DNA of 64,000 nucleotides. Source: Gemmatimonadales bacterium (GTDB taxonomy: Bacteria > Gemmatimonadota > Gemmatimonadetes > Gemmatimonadales > GWC2-71-9). A program made the translations under genes and the position numbers. Below the pieces are notes generated by a model. The model was not told the origin of the DNA, did not search any database, and saw only the letters and a program-made list of their open reading frames with translations. Position 1 is the first letter of the stretch. Each line of letters opens with the position of its first letter. Location of the stretch: assembly GCA_036265815.1 (NCBI GenBank), contig DATAOI010000052.1:186001-250000 (forward strand), written 5' to 3'. Below are positions 63,666 to 64,000 of this stretch, in pieces.

Positions 63666-64000
63666 CCGCATCCATCCTCGGACTGCACCACGTCACCGCC
63701 ACCGTGGCCGACGCCCAGGACGACCTGGATTTTTCTCTCGGCGCTCTTGGCCTTCGTCTGCTCAAGAAGACGATCAACTTCGACAACCCGAGCGTCTACC
63801 ACTTCTACTACGGCAGCGAGACCGGCGCGCCGGGCACCATCTGGACGACGTTCCCGTACAAGGGCTGGGGCGTGCCGGTCGGGGCCAAAGGGGCGGGGCA
63901 GATCACCGCCACCGGGTTCTCGGTTCCGGCCGGCTCGCTCGGCTTCTGGACCGAGCGGCTCCGCCGGTCCAGCCTGGAGGTGGAGCCGCTCCCGCCTCGC
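63662..64000 (+). CDS. ring-cleaving dioxygenase of the VOC family, N-terminal part
   Basis: The window ends inside this gene; 113 residues are visible. The N-terminus GLHHVTATVADAQDDL places the first metal His at the usual site of vicinal-oxygen-chelate proteins. The continuation GLRLLKKTINFDNPSVYHFYYG, PGTIWTTFPYKG matches the MhqO/PcpA-type ring-cleaving dioxygenases of about 310 residues. It would open hydroquinone-type rings. Start ATG 63662 overlaps the methyltransferase stop (ATGA), so they form an operon. Confidence 0.85.
   Translation, partial: MTASILGLHHVTATVADAQDDLDFSLGALGLRLLKKTINFDNPSVYHFYYGSETGAPGTIWTTFPYKGWGVPVGAKGAGQITATGFSVPAGSLGFWTERLRRSSLEVEPLPPR

Overview
The window is high-GC, densely coded DNA, and its gene complement points to the phylum Gemmatimonadota or a close relative. 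The indicators are long ADOP/MacB-like permeases, Ser/Thr kinases with a single membrane anchor and an extracellular tail, a BTAD-TolB-TPR regulator, many secreted or lipid-anchored hydrolases, DinB proteins, and frequent 4-nt stop/start overlaps (GTGA or ATGA). This is inference from gene types; no rRNA or marker gene is present. No rRNA, convincing tRNA, IS element, prophage or CRISPR array was seen.

Region by region. 0.1-14 kb: an Ada-type sensor/AraC/AlkA fusion for alkylated DNA, a sulfatase, a cupin-hydrolase fusion and a six-TM Ser/Thr kinase. An opposing operon follows (Ada-C-type methyltransferase, 2OG-Fe(II) oxygenase, NTF2-like secreted protein), then small metabolic enzymes (SDR, acid phosphatase, HD hydrolase, EEP phosphatase, PhzF). 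14-25 kb: two CocE/NonD acyl hydrolases around a DUF4239 membrane protein, a lipoprotein, an amidase, a PrpE-like acyl-CoA ligase and a thioesterase. 25-29.9 kb: a decayed GMC oxidoreductase facing a BTAD regulator. 29.9-33.8 kb: a divergent DUF4382 lipoprotein and a tight four-gene operon (ECF sigma factor, membrane-anchored CBM48 protein, secreted protein, CBM48-tailed envelope protein). 33.8-36.4 kb: a graveyard with an amidohydrolase remnant, a DUF6265 gene broken at a C8 tract, and a frameshifted AraC regulator.

36.4-41.3 kb: a reductive pyrimidine degradation operon (dihydropyrimidine dehydrogenase PreA/PYD1-like, dihydropyrimidinase, NCS1 permease, ureidopropionase-like amidohydrolase), divergent from an orotate phosphoribosyltransferase-like gene. 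42-51.9 kb: two DinB proteins, a 50-residue basic protein, an amidohydrolase, a radical SAM DNA-repair protein, a Nudix hydrolase, an M1 peptidase, a second Ser/Thr kinase and an outer-membrane barrel. 52-58.4 kb: a serine hydrolase, an alpha/beta hydrolase, an uncharacterised three-gene operon (unknown 319-residue protein, winged-helix-like protein, two-TM protein) and an ABC permease. 58.4-60.3 kb: amt-glnK nitrogen sensing behind an AT-rich region with a perfect palindrome. 60.3-64 kb: a DUF885-like peptidase, an esterase, a methyltransferase and a partial ring-cleavage dioxygenase.

The best candidates for undescribed biology are two. The first is the ECF sigma/CBM48 operon, where a membrane-anchored glycogen-binding-fold protein sits in the anti-sigma position. 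The second is the three-gene unknown operon, whose promoter carries a 23-bp element that also lies, identically, in front of the radical SAM DNA-repair gene 7.6 kb away.
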